This document shows, in pieces, positions 16,337-25,260 of a stretch of DNA of 37,500 nt (the stretch's first letter is position 1; the number at the start of each line of letters is the position of its first letter). Both the position numbers and the translations under genes were made by a program. Where the stretch lies: NCBI GenBank assembly GCA_937877455.1, contig CALFIU010000156.1, forward strand, positions 1 through 37,500, read 5' to 3'. The notes beneath the pieces were generated by a model. That model was not told the origin of the DNA. It searched no databases and saw only the letters and a list, made by a program, of their open reading frames with translations. The DNA comes from an uncultured Bacteroidales bacterium (lineage in GTDB: Bacteria; Bacteroidota; Bacteroidia; Bacteroidales; UBA3824).

Positions 16337-17110
16337 GTGAAAGTAGAAAAAATAATAGAAAAAGTCATGGCAACCTATACTAATTTTTTAGAATGGTTGC
16401 TTGGTATTAGTTTTTTAAAAACTTATTTTAAAACTCCCGAAGATTGCCTTAAAAGCACATTTGACAAAAAATTCAAACTTACAGAACAAGAAATTAACCA
16501 AGTACTCGATAATAGCGTTGAATATGTTGTAGGAGCAAAAAAAGCAAAACAAGTAGCCAACAGAACAATTAAAAAACAAGCGATAAAAGCATCAATTGTA
16601 ACATTTTTATGTTCTATTCCACAAAATTTCTACATTATGTTGCCGTGTCTATTGATAGACATAATCTATTTTCAACGTCAAGAATTTATTGTAGCTCAAC
16701 AACTTGAAATAATTTATGGACAAAAAAACAAAAACAAAAAATTTATTTTTTCTACAGTTTCAAAAACAGTATTCAACCTTATGGAAGGTGTAGTTAAAGA
16801 CAAACTAACACGTTATCTAAAAAGTGCATTTGGGAAAGCCATCCGAACAGGCATAGAACACAGTTTTTCTATTTTTAAATCCACAATTCGTACATTTTTT
16901 AAACAAATTTTAAAATGGCTTGGCATCGGATTCACAAAAAGTTTCCTTGATGTTAGTTTAGAAACAATACTTTATCTATCAACTGCCTTGGTTGCCGCAC
17001 TTATATCGTATTGGCTATTTATCCCAATGGCGAAAAAACTTCAAAGACAAATAAAACCTACTTTTCCTGTTCCAAATGATGCAAATCAACAACAACTTGC
17101 GGATAGTTAG
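16337..17110 (+). CDS. Uncharacterised membrane-associated protein, EcsC-like
   Basis: 257 residues if the GTG at 16337 is used; an ATG at 16367 would give 247. A Lys-rich N-terminal half leads to a hydrophobic segment (about 90-112, with IPQNFYIMLPCLLIDI) followed by RQEFIVAQQLEIIYG, reminiscent of EcsC-type proteins, where a hydrophobic stretch precedes an xxLxxIYG motif. A second strong membrane segment lies at about 210-232. No enzyme motif is seen. The last 53 bases overlap the 3' end of the minus-strand kinase-RapZ gene, a tail-to-tail arrangement. Function is unknown and the EcsC likeness is tentative. Confidence 0.6.
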   Translation: MKVEKIIEKVMATYTNFLEWLLGISFLKTYFKTPEDCLKSTFDKKFKLTEQEINQVLDNSVEYVVGAKKAKQVANRTIKKQAIKASIVTFLCSIPQNFYIMLPCLLIDIIYFQRQEFIVAQQLEIIYGQKNKNKKFIFSTVSKTVFNLMEGVVKDKLTRYLKSAFGKAIRTGIEHSFSIFKSTIRTFFKQILKWLGIGFTKSFLDVSLETILYLSTALVAALISYWLFIPMAKKLQRQIKPTFPVPNDANQQQLADS

Positions 17111-18497
17111 TTTTTAAAAATGCAGCCATTTTTTCGGCACAATAAACACTTCTATGCTGCCCACCTGTGCAACCAAAAAACACCGATAAATTTTTATAAC
17201 CACGTTTCAAATACTTATCAACCGAAATTTTTACAACTCGTTGGGTTAAATCAACAAACTCTGCCATTTCAGGTTCATTGGCAAAAAATTCAATCACTTC
17301 CTTATCTTTTCCTGTAAAACATCTATATTTTTCGTAACGACCCGGATTATGAATTGCTCTACAATCAAAAACAAATCCACCGCCATTTCCAGAAGGATCG
17401 TATGGCAAACCTCGACGATAAGAAAAACTTTTTATTGTTACAGTCAACGTATTTTGTGGTAAAGAAAAAGCTTTAAGAAACTCACTTTGAGTTAGTTCTC
17501 TCAAACAATTTTCCAAATGTGGTATTTCAATAGGAAGTTTACAATGCTCTAAAAGATAAGCCAAATTACACATTGCAGGAGCAATGCTCGCCAAAAAATG
17601 AGGTTTGTTTTCAAAAAAACCCCTATAACCATAACTGCCACATGCCTGCATAACACGAGCATAACAAAAGCCATTGAACAACTCTCTAAATTGCTGCTCA
17701 TCAACAGGCAAATGCTTTTTTAACTCATCAATGTAATAATCAAGTAGTTGTAAACGTGTTTCTGGCGCAATAGCTGCCTTGCCATCATACAGCAAAGATG
17801 CAATATCATATTGCAATGCTCCTCTCCTACCCCCCTGAAAATCAATAAAATAAGGTTTTCCTTCGTTAGAAATTATTATATTCCGCGACTGAAAATCTCT
17901 ATACAAAAAATAACTTGCGTCCGCACTGCAAAGATAGTTGCAAAGCGTTTTGAAGTCGTTTTCCAAAAGTTGTTCGTCAAAAACAATGTGGGCTGTTTTA
18001 AGAAAATAATATTTAAAATAATTGAAGTCCCACATTATAGACTGCGTATCAAAAGCCTTGCGCGGATAGCATTTTTCAAAATCAAGAACATTGGCTCCAA
18101 TTGTTTGAAATTTAGGTAAATACGCCAAAACTTCTTTATATAGTTCTATTGTTTTTTCTCCAATATTTCCATAGGGATTTCTATCTTTCTCCAAAAATTC
18201 AAACAACGAAACACCTTTTATATATGTCTGCAAATATGCTAAACCATCATCTGAAACTTCTAAAACATTTGGCACTGGCAAACCTGCTGCATAAAAAGAC
18301 TTTGCAAAAGATATAAACGCTTGATTTTCTTTAATCTCAGCACCAATTGTTCCAACACATTCACCAGCATCGGAACCAAGCATAAAATATTCGCGATTAG
18401 ACCCCGAAAGCGGTAACTTTTCAATTTTTGTAGGATTCGTATTGTAATGCTTAAAATAAAGATTTTCAAGCAGTTGTGTATTTGATATTTTTCCCAT
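17058..18497 (-). CDS. Aminoglycoside phosphotransferase-type kinase fused to RapZ C-terminal domain
   Basis: Residues 1-330 form an APH/choline-kinase-type small-molecule kinase with a YRDFQSRNI catalytic loop (199-207, Tyr for the usual His) and IDFQGG metal loop (218-223). Residues 351-479 match the RapZ C-terminal domain, with SFSYRRGLPYD, then FDCRAIHNPGR, and the hallmark GCTGGQHRS at 442-450. In E. coli RapZ this domain senses glucosamine-6-phosphate, but its partner there is a P-loop ATPase domain. A kinase of the AmgK type (cell-wall amino sugar kinases) would fit here, but that is inference. The gene starts 3 bp after batE, so it is the last cistron of the bat operon. It overlaps the convergent gene by 53 bp. 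Confidence 0.85.
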   Translation of the reverse strand: MGKISNTQLLENLYFKHYNTNPTKIEKLPLSGSNREYFMLGSDAGECVGTIGAEIKENQAFISFAKSFYAAGLPVPNVLEVSDDGLAYLQTYIKGVSLFEFLEKDRNPYGNIGEKTIELYKEVLAYLPKFQTIGANVLDFEKCYPRKAFDTQSIMWDFNYFKYYFLKTAHIVFDEQLLENDFKTLCNYLCSADASYFLYRDFQSRNIIISNEGKPYFIDFQGGRRGALQYDIASLLYDGKAAIAPETRLQLLDYYIDELKKHLPVDEQQFRELFNGFCYARVMQACGSYGYRGFFENKPHFLASIAPAMCNLAYLLEHCKLPIEIPHLENCLRELTQSEFLKAFSLPQNTLTVTIKSFSYRRGLPYDPSGNGGGFVFDCRAIHNPGRYEKYRCFTGKDKEVIEFFANEPEMAEFVDLTQRVVKISVDKYLKRGYKNLSVFFGCTGGQHRSVYCAEKMAAFLKTNYPQVVVDLHHLEQEK

Positions 18498-18500
18498 TTT

Positions 18501-19262
18501 TCAAATATTTTCTAACGAAGAACTTTTTATCCAACCAACTCGTCCATCGGCTAAGCGAATTTCTATCCAATCTCCAGATTTATCTTTCACCAATACCTTT
18601 AAACCTTCGTGAATCCTAAAAAGATCGGTTCCTGCTTCGTCTGGCGAACTTTTTATAGTTACAACAGCTTCGGTAACAATAGCTTGTGTAACACGTTTAT
18701 TTACAGAACTATTATAAAATCCAAGCGTAAGATTAACAAAACATAGTACAATAAAAACAAACCCAAACGAAAAAGCGAATTTTCGCAAATTTCTGTTTGT
18801 TGAGAAAAAGTATAGACCAAACAAAAATAGCCCAACAGCCAAACACACAAGACACATTACCGCCCATGCGTTAAGTCCAACAGAAGTTACAAATCGTTCA
18901 AAAACAGCCGAAAAAGCCGACTCTGGAACTGGTTTTAGCTTGTCGCGCAAATGAGTGTTGGCCATTTTGAGATTATTTTTGGCATCTTCAAAATCGGGCA
19001 AAAGTTTCAAAGCTCGTTCATAATTTACAATAGCCTTGGTAAAATTTCCCGATTTGTAATAAGCATTTCCAAGATTATAGTTCAATTCGGGTGCATTAAC
19101 CCCCTGTGCAACAATCTGTTCATAAAGTTCGGCTGCAAGACCATATTCTTTATTGGCATACGATTCGTTAGCCTTTTGCAACAACGCTGCAGCGTCTTGA
19201 TTTTGACTATATCCCAAAGCCGTGTTTATAACAAAAATAACGGCTAAAAAAATCTTCTTCAT
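18501..19262 (-). CDS. batE: BatE-like TPR and SH3 protein
   Basis: A 253-residue membrane protein. The signal peptide ends near GYSQ (residue 20). TPR repeats follow (about 25-105, LNYNLGNAYYKSGNFTKAI), then two membrane segments (about 125-150 and 160-180) and a C-terminal bacterial SH3 domain (about 190-253, GWIKSSSLENI). This is the standard BatE build. A GTG at 19268 would overlap the batD stop by one base (TAGTG), but the ATG at 19262 gives a better signal peptide, so I use it. In Bacteroides the Bat proteins are linked to aerotolerance; the molecular role is probably scaffolding of a periplasmic complex. Confidence 0.9.
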   Translation of the reverse strand: MKKIFLAVIFVINTALGYSQNQDAAALLQKANESYANKEYGLAAELYEQIVAQGVNAPELNYNLGNAYYKSGNFTKAIVNYERALKLLPDFEDAKNNLKMANTHLRDKLKPVPESAFSAVFERFVTSVGLNAWAVMCLVCLAVGLFLFGLYFFSTNRNLRKFAFSFGFVFIVLCFVNLTLGFYNSSVNKRVTQAIVTEAVVTIKSSPDEAGTDLFRIHEGLKVLVKDKSGDWIEIRLADGRVGWIKSSSLENI

Positions 19263-19267
19263 ATCCA

Positions 19268-21139
19268 CTATGCTTTAATTCCTGTTTCCATCTGTTCAAT
19301 AGAATCGGCCGCCATCTGATAAATTTCATCCATTGAATGTGCTACCGACTGTGGAGCGTAACGTTCAAATTCGCAATTGTCGAGCAAAGATATAAAATTT
19401 TCGATTACCGAAGGTTCTATATTTTTATCTGCAAGTTTTTCTTGCACATTGTCTCGCGAAAGTTCTGAAGCAGGAATACCAAGTTTGTCGCTAAGATAGC
19501 CCCACAAAGCCGAGAGTATTTCTACATAAAACTCGTCTTTTTTGTTTTGCTTTAGATATGCTGCAGCTTGTTTCAAGCGTTTGCGCGATGTTTTTCCTGC
19601 CTTGCGATTTTTAACGGCCGCTATATCAGCATTATTTTTTATCTGTTGAATACGCAATATAATTAATAATGCAAATGCAACTGGCAAAATAATAAATATT
19701 GTCCAAAAGGCTGCTGAATTAAAGAATGAACCTTTGTTTTTTGATAAATCTATTTCACCAGTTTTTATATAACGAATATCTGATGCCAAATCTTCTACCT
19801 CACTTGAAATAATAGGTGCAACACTCAAAACAGAATCTCTCTGTCCACTCACCGTTATATCAAATGGTTTGCTACGCGCCGTCTTATAGGTTTTTGACGA
19901 TGGATCAAAATAAGCAAACTCTACTTCAGGAATGGTGAAAGTACCTGATTGACGTGCTATAACAACATAACTAAATGTTTTTGAACCTGTTACGCCATTA
20001 TTGCCTGCACTTATATTGTCTGAACTCTTTGGCGCATAAGACTCAAAAGCCGATGGTATATTAAACTCTGGATTTTGAAAAAGTTGGAAGTTTCCAGAAC
20101 CACTTACAGTAACTTTTATTGTTAATGGTTCGTCAAGATTAACAGTATTTTTATCTGCGGTTACAGCAACATTAAAACTACCAACAGCACCACCAAAATT
20201 AGCAGGTTTACCAGCTGGTAAAGGTTTAACTTTTAATTTTTTTACTTTGCTTTTAGCTACTTTTATCGACCTCGAAAAACCCCAACTATCACCAACAACA
20301 CATTGAATTTCGTAAGGATCTATAGATATTTCGCCAGTTTTTTGGGCAAACAAAGCTTTTTTCTGCCACAAAGAATAGCGATAAACTTTATTACCAATGG
20401 TTTTATGTTCGAAGGTAATGTTTGAAGGATTTTTTACATCCAAAGCCCAAAAACCTGTAAAAGGTGGGAATTTTACATCTTGAAATCCAACAATATCGTA
20501 CCTTGTAAAAAGTGTTGCCGTTAGTAAAACTTGCTCTCCTACATACACTTCTTTTTTATTAAAATTTACATCAACAAACAAATCACCAGCAGCCGATTCT
20601 GGAGTTACAACTTCATCTTGCTGCGAAGAACCTCCTTGTCCTGCATTTTGTTGATTTTGGTTCTGGTTTTGATTCTGATTGTTATAATTTGGCCTTCGTC
20701 CACCTCCAAAAAACTGGTTAAAAATGTCGTCAAAATCATCGCTACCTCCAGCTTGAGAATGTTGTTTACCATCGTCAGGCAAAACCTTTATAGTCAAAGT
20801 ATTAGAAGTAGCTTTTTTACCTTTTGCATCAGCAGTAGCAGCAGGTATATTTATTATTCCTTGTTTAGTTGCACTAACCGTTAAAATTAGCGAATAATTA
20901 GATGTTATGTTGCCATTAATTATCGACACGTTGCTACTATTGCTACGTCCGAGAATCTGAATACCATCCATCTGCGGAATATTTATAGTTGCTCCGCTAA
21001 TATTAACCGAATATTCTATTCTAAAAGCCTGCCCCTCATACACTTGCGAAGGAGCTTCTGCTTTTAGGGTTAAATCTTGTGCGTAATTTTTGTTAATTAT
21101 CAATAACAAAAACAACAATGTAAAATTTATTTTATTCAT
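19268..21139 (-). CDS. batD: BatD family membrane protein
   Basis: A 623-residue protein with an N-terminal signal peptide (cleavage near NYAQ). Several periplasmic Ig-like beta domains follow (about 25-455), including a Gly/Asn/Gln-rich low-complexity insert near 150-180. One transmembrane segment lies at about 470-494 (FFNSAAFWTIFIILPVAF and following). A cytoplasmic helical domain of about 125 residues ends the protein. An upstream ATG at 21160 exists, but the signal peptide favours 21139, the second of two adjacent ATGs. It corresponds to the oxygen-tolerance BatD family and lies between batC and batE in the expected order. Confidence 0.93.
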   Translation of the reverse strand: MNKINFTLLFLLLIINKNYAQDLTLKAEAPSQVYEGQAFRIEYSVNISGATINIPQMDGIQILGRSNSSNVSIINGNITSNYSLILTVSATKQGIINIPAATADAKGKKATSNTLTIKVLPDDGKQHSQAGGSDDFDDIFNQFFGGGRRPNYNNQNQNQNQNQQNAGQGGSSQQDEVVTPESAAGDLFVDVNFNKKEVYVGEQVLLTATLFTRYDIVGFQDVKFPPFTGFWALDVKNPSNITFEHKTIGNKVYRYSLWQKKALFAQKTGEISIDPYEIQCVVGDSWGFSRSIKVAKSKVKKLKVKPLPAGKPANFGGAVGSFNVAVTADKNTVNLDEPLTIKVTVSGSGNFQLFQNPEFNIPSAFESYAPKSSDNISAGNNGVTGSKTFSYVVIARQSGTFTIPEVEFAYFDPSSKTYKTARSKPFDITVSGQRDSVLSVAPIISSEVEDLASDIRYIKTGEIDLSKNKGSFFNSAAFWTIFIILPVAFALLIILRIQQIKNNADIAAVKNRKAGKTSRKRLKQAAAYLKQNKKDEFYVEILSALWGYLSDKLGIPASELSRDNVQEKLADKNIEPSVIENFISLLDNCEFERYAPQSVAHSMDEIYQMAADSIEQMETGIKA

Positions 21140-21178
21140 CATAAAATATTTTATTGTCAAAATTACAATTGAAAAACA

Positions 21179-22129
21179 CTACCATTGTTTTTCAATTTTA
21201 GAATTGTTTTTCGACTTTTGTTCCTTAACTTTTTGTTGTGTTTGGGCATCAGCCTTATTTATGGCATCAAGTATTCTTTCTGCATCTTCAGGCGAAATTG
21301 CAAACATACGTTTTGCATCTTCGCTATCAGGAGTTCCATCATTATCGCTATCGAGATCAAGATAGTCTGGTGTACCATCGCCATCTGTATCTTGTGGATT
21401 TTTTGGATCTTTACCAGCTTCAATGTTGTCTGGTATTCCGTCGTTGTCGCTGTCTGGGTCGAGATGATCAGGAATGCCATCACTATCGGTATCGCGCGGA
21501 GTTCCATCATTGTTTTTCTCCACATTATCTGGTATTCCGTCGTTATCGCTATCTTGCTCTTTATTTTGATCGTTGTTTTTTTGATCTTGATTTTGTTGAT
21601 TCTGTTGATCTTGCTGTTGATTTTGCTGATTTTGCTCTTGATTTTGTTTTTGGTTTTCAAGGCTTTGCAAAAATTTCTTAGCAATAAGAAAATTGTATTT
21701 ACATTGCCTATCGTATGGCATACTACGCAACGAATTTTTGTATGATTCTATTGCATTTTTTACTTTGCTAATTGCGCTGTCAACTTTTTGACCTTTTGCC
21801 AGCTCCAACGCCATGAATAATTGCGAATTACCAAGATTGTAAAAAGTTTCGCCAATTTTTTTCGATTCGGTTTGCGACTTTGCCAATCCTGCAAAAAGTT
21901 TTTCTGCCTCGGCATATTTTTTTTGTTTAAAAAGTGCATTTCCTGTGTTGAAAGCAGCTTCGTAACTTGCTGGTTGCTCGTTAGAAGCCTTGCGATAAGC
22001 AACCTCTGCCTTTCCATACTCGCCAGACTTATAATCGGCATTACCCTCGCGGATAAAACGATTTTCGCTCTGCGAAAAAGCCGTTTCCGCAAAAAACAAA
22101 AGTATTAATATCGAAATTAAGTTTTTCAT
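21179..22129 (-). CDS. batC: BatC-like TPR protein with thrombospondin type 3 repeat insertion
   Basis: 316 residues from the ATG at 22129 (a start at 22147 would weaken the signal peptide). The signal ends near TAFSQ. TPR repeats occupy about 22-145 (NADYKSGEYGKAEVAYRKA). A Gln/Asn-rich tract covers about 160-192. A block of about five DxDxDGxPD calcium-binding thrombospondin type 3 repeats follows (about 193-271). The BatC-like tail (ISPEDAERILDAINKAD, finally KIEKQW) completes it. As I recall, BatC proteins go from the Q/N-rich region straight to this tail, so the repeats look inserted. The TPR part should bind partner Bat proteins in the periplasm. Confidence 0.9.
   Translation of the reverse strand: MKNLISILILLFFAETAFSQSENRFIREGNADYKSGEYGKAEVAYRKASNEQPASYEAAFNTGNALFKQKKYAEAEKLFAGLAKSQTESKKIGETFYNLGNSQLFMALELAKGQKVDSAISKVKNAIESYKNSLRSMPYDRQCKYNFLIAKKFLQSLENQKQNQEQNQQNQQQDQQNQQNQDQKNNDQNKEQDSDNDGIPDNVEKNNDGTPRDTDSDGIPDHLDPDSDNDGIPDNIEAGKDPKNPQDTDGDGTPDYLDLDSDNDGTPDSEDAKRMFAISPEDAERILDAINKADAQTQQKVKEQKSKNNSKIEKQW
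21317..21553 (-). repeat. Repeat block encoding DxDxDGxPD calcium-binding motifs in batC
   Basis: About five units, each encoding a variant of DSDNDGIPD or DTDGDGTPD spaced 11-26 residues apart, lie in frame within batC. The codons differ between units, so the block is not a very recent slippage product. It sits next to a CAA/AAT-rich Gln/Asn tract (21554-21652). Confidence 0.85.
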
Positions 22130-22153
22130 TTTTAATCTTTTAGGCAATATCAG

Positions 22154-23185
22154 TTAATCGAAAATACCCAACCTACTTATCCATCTATTTTTACGATTTA
22201 ATGTAAAGCAGGCTGCCAAGAAAAACAACAACCCTACAAATGCAGGTATAGCATATTTTTCGTCATACTCAGCATAAGATACCGTAGTTTCGCCTTTTTG
22301 CATATTTTCTATTTCTTTATAAATCTTTGTTAATCCAGCATCAGCATTGGTAGCTTTGCAATAAATTCCGTTTGTAGCTTTAGCAATCTCCATAAGCGGC
22401 GTTTCGTCGAGTTTTGTAAGTACAATCTGTCCCGACTTATCTTTCATAAAGTCAGAACCTCCAGGACGAACTGGAATAGGCACTCCTCTTGCACTACCTA
22501 TACCAACAGTGTGGATAACTATACCTCTATCTTTGGCTTCCTTGGCAGCTTTTAATGGGTCGGGATTGGTTTCATGATTTTCGCCATCGGTGATAAGTAT
22601 CATAGCTTTTGATGTTTCAGAATCGGCGGGGAACGATTTGATACCCAAATTAATAGCTGCTCCCAATGCCGTTCCTTGCAACGAAATCATATCGCATTTA
22701 ACCGATTGTACAAAAATATCCGTAGCTTGCAAATCGCACGTCATAGGCACTTGCACATAAGCCTCACCTGCAAAAATTATCAATCCTATCTTATCGCCAC
22801 CAAGTTTTTTCAAAAAGTTTGAAATTGAATTTTTTGCATTTTCGAGCCTATCGGGATACATATCAGTGGCACGCATACTGTTGGAAATGTCGAGCAAAAT
22901 CATTATTTCAGAACCTTGACTCTTAACCTCCGAAACTTTGCTACCCATACGAGGGCGTGCTGATGCAACAATTAAACATGCCAATGATAAACAAATCAAC
23001 ACAAAACGAAGTATTGGCTTTGATGTAGAAACCTCTGGCATAAGTGGCGCAAGTACGCTAACATTACCAATTTTTTCAACCGCCCTTCGCCTATTAAAAA
23101 GGTAAAGAACAAACAATACCGCTAAAACTGGAATTAGCAACAATGCGTATAAATATTCTTTGTTTGCAAATTGTACGTCAAACAT
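22154..23185 (-). CDS. batB: BatB von Willebrand factor A membrane protein
   Basis: 343 residues. A membrane segment at about 12-30, another at about 58-76, a periplasmic VWA domain (about 92-290) and a C-terminal membrane helix (about 312-330) give the usual BatB topology. The MIDAS metal site is intact: D99, S101 and S103 (LDISNSM), T172 (QGTALG) and D200 (LITDGE). VWA/MIDAS domains mediate metal-dependent protein contacts, here probably with BatA and under the control of the MoxR ATPase. It starts 17 bp after batA stops. Confidence 0.94.
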   Translation of the reverse strand: MFDVQFANKEYLYALLLIPVLAVLFVLYLFNRRRAVEKIGNVSVLAPLMPEVSTSKPILRFVLICLSLACLIVASARPRMGSKVSEVKSQGSEIMILLDISNSMRATDMYPDRLENAKNSISNFLKKLGGDKIGLIIFAGEAYVQVPMTCDLQATDIFVQSVKCDMISLQGTALGAAINLGIKSFPADSETSKAMILITDGENHETNPDPLKAAKEAKDRGIVIHTVGIGSARGVPIPVRPGGSDFMKDKSGQIVLTKLDETPLMEIAKATNGIYCKATNADAGLTKIYKEIENMQKGETTVSYAEYDEKYAIPAFVGLLFFLAACFTLNRKNRWISRLGIFD

Positions 23186-23202
23186 AATTTTATGTTTTTT
23201 GG

Positions 23203-24201
23203 CTACGGTATTATGCGCGCAACCGTAAATTTTAATAGTATATTAATCAAAATAAGTCCAATAGCCACCAACAAAAATGGCAAAAACTTGTCGTGTGTCT
23301 GTGTAGTGGTCATTGTCTGCATTTTTGTTTTTTCAAGTTGGTCAATCTCTTGGTACACCTCTTTGAGAGTGTTGTTGTTTGTGGCTCTAAAATATTTTCC
23401 ACCAGTGGTTTTGGCTATTTGTTTTAGAGTGTTTTCATCAATGTGTACCTCTTGATTTTGATAGCTAATGTGTCCAAACACATCTTGAACAGGAAACGGA
23501 GCTGTACCGTTGCGTCCAACACCTATAGTATATACTCTAACGCCAAAAGCGGCGGCAATATCGGCAGCCATCAAAGGTGCAACCTCGCCTGAATTATTTT
23601 CACCGTCGGTAAGCAAAATAACCACCTTGCTTTTTGCATCGCTATCTTTAAGACGTGCTACGCTATTTGCCAATCCAAGACCAATGGCCGTTCCATCATT
23701 AACCATGCCTTGCTTAACATTGCTCATAAGCGTTAAAAGTGTTGATTTGTCGGATGTTAACGGACATTGAGTAAAACTTTCCGAACCAAAAAGAACGATT
23801 CCCATTCTATCATTTTCGCGAGCAGAAATAAAATCACAAGCCACCTGTTTTGCTGCTTCAAGACGGTTGGGTTTTAAATCTGCTGCCAACATACTACCAG
23901 AAATGTCGGTAGCCAAAATTACATCAATGCCTTCCTTTGTTACTTTTTCGTTACCAGTAATGGTTTGTGGACGAGCCAACGCCACCACTATTAAAGCAAC
24001 GATAAAGAAATTTAAAACATTGGGCAAAAACGCAACCACGGTACGTAATGTAATTCTGCGCCCACCAAAATCGCTAAGATTGCTTACCTTTATAGTGGCA
24101 TGCGAATTTTTAATTTTAAAAAAATACCACACTGCAAGCCCTACAAGCAAAAGCAACAACCATAGTCGCGACGGATATGCAAAATGTATGTAATCAAACA
24201 T
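23203..24201 (-). CDS. batA: BatA von Willebrand factor A membrane protein
   Basis: 332 residues, paralogous to BatB. Membrane segments lie at about 12-29 and 57-76, the VWA domain at about 92-290, and a C-terminal membrane helix at about 305-327. The MIDAS residues are D99, S101 and S103 (TDISGSM), T171 (NDGTAIG) and D199 (LLTDGE). It lies 23 bp after the BatD-like gene. The order upstream (MoxR, DUF58) is the conserved Bacteroidota arrangement. Confidence 0.94.
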   Translation of the reverse strand: MFDYIHFAYPSRLWLLLLLVGLAVWYFFKIKNSHATIKVSNLSDFGGRRITLRTVVAFLPNVLNFFIVALIVVALARPQTITGNEKVTKEGIDVILATDISGSMLAADLKPNRLEAAKQVACDFISARENDRMGIVLFGSESFTQCPLTSDKSTLLTLMSNVKQGMVNDGTAIGLGLANSVARLKDSDAKSKVVILLTDGENNSGEVAPLMAADIAAAFGVRVYTIGVGRNGTAPFPVQDVFGHISYQNQEVHIDENTLKQIAKTTGGKYFRATNNNTLKEVYQEIDQLEKTKMQTMTTTQTHDKFLPFLLVAIGLILINILLKFTVARIIP

Positions 24202-24224
24202 TTTTTTATACTATTAAATGCTTT

Positions 24225-25247
24225 TCAACTATTTTTATTATCATTTACCACAGCATTTTCTTCCAATGGCTTATCAACTTCAACTTCGGGTTGCAGGCGC
24301 GTATTTTCTACAAATTCGTAAGCATAAACCATGCAACGTTCGTTTTCATCGGGCAATGGCAAAAGTTTGGCAAACTTTACAGGATCAGCAGTTTCAAAAA
24401 TAAATCTTATTTTTTCAAAAGACTCCGACGGCTTGGGTAAATATTTGTCGAGTACTTTTAAAGTTTCGCGCGATGTTGATTCCATAACCGAATAACCATA
24501 TCGCTCTGAAATATAAGATTTTAGTATTTCTGTTAAACTACTATAATATTCCTTAGGCTTATCATTTTGCCAAAGTTGCAAATTCTCCAATTGTGCAAGC
24601 CGCTTTTTTGCAACCACATCAGCTGGTTCTTTGGGTTTTGAAACTGGAATAATTGGCTGTTTTTTTCTATATCTTATAAAAAGATATGTAGCAATAGCGG
24701 TTAACAATGCAACAAGCAATACCACAAGTATATAAGACCCAAAACGTGACCAAAACTCCTTAAACGTCCACGGTGTTTCTTTTATCGGCACAATATCAAA
24801 AACTCTTAATTCTTGTGTTGTGTCGATAGATTGAATAAATGTGCTATCAACCTGCAAAAGCGTAAATGTAAGTTGAAAAGGCTGTGTATAAAGTGTATCC
24901 TTGGCTACTTTTATTGGCAACCTTGGAACGGTGTAAGTGCTATCATCAAACGATGTAACTATAAAACTATGACTAAACGTAATCGAATTATCAGCATTAC
25001 GTATAGTATCTGGTTTTAAACGTTTTACTATTTCTATTCCGCCCATTATGGTATCGCCATTAAACGACGGGAAAACCGTTTTTTGACCTGAATTTACCAC
25101 TGCCTCAATTGTAAGTTTTACTTGGCTGGCAAGTTCTACACGCGACGAATCGGTAAAAACTCTAACCGATGGCACTTGAGAACGTGCAATAGTTGTAATC
25201 ATCACACATACAATAGACAGCAATATCTGTTTTTTTAAAGGGAACAT
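24225..25247 (-). CDS. BatD-like membrane protein (periplasmic Ig-like domain, TM, cytoplasmic helical domain)
   Basis: 340 residues. A signal peptide ends near ARSQ. A beta-rich periplasmic region follows (about 25-150), a transmembrane segment lies at about 168-190 (SYILVVLLVALLTAIATYLF), and the C-terminal domain is helical and probably cytoplasmic. That domain resembles the end of BatD: compare YYSSLTEILKSYISERYG here with FYVEILSALWGYLSDKLG in BatD, followed in both by a region equivalent to FETADPVKFA. It is therefore a short BatD relative, the uncharacterised gene regularly found between the DUF58 gene and batA. It is 13 bp after DUF58, clearly in the same operon. Confidence 0.85.
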   Translation of the reverse strand: MFPLKKQILLSIVCVMITTIARSQVPSVRVFTDSSRVELASQVKLTIEAVVNSGQKTVFPSFNGDTIMGGIEIVKRLKPDTIRNADNSITFSHSFIVTSFDDSTYTVPRLPIKVAKDTLYTQPFQLTFTLLQVDSTFIQSIDTTQELRVFDIVPIKETPWTFKEFWSRFGSYILVVLLVALLTAIATYLFIRYRKKQPIIPVSKPKEPADVVAKKRLAQLENLQLWQNDKPKEYYSSLTEILKSYISERYGYSVMESTSRETLKVLDKYLPKPSESFEKIRFIFETADPVKFAKLLPLPDENERCMVYAYEFVENTRLQPEVEVDKPLEENAVVNDNKNS

Positions 25248-25260
25248 CTTAACAATAGTT

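Noticed and set aside
21185..21745. Long open frames on other strands and frames within batC
   Set aside because: They arise from the repetitive Asp/Gln/Asn-coding region of batC; the in-frame product has signal peptide, TPR and conserved tail.
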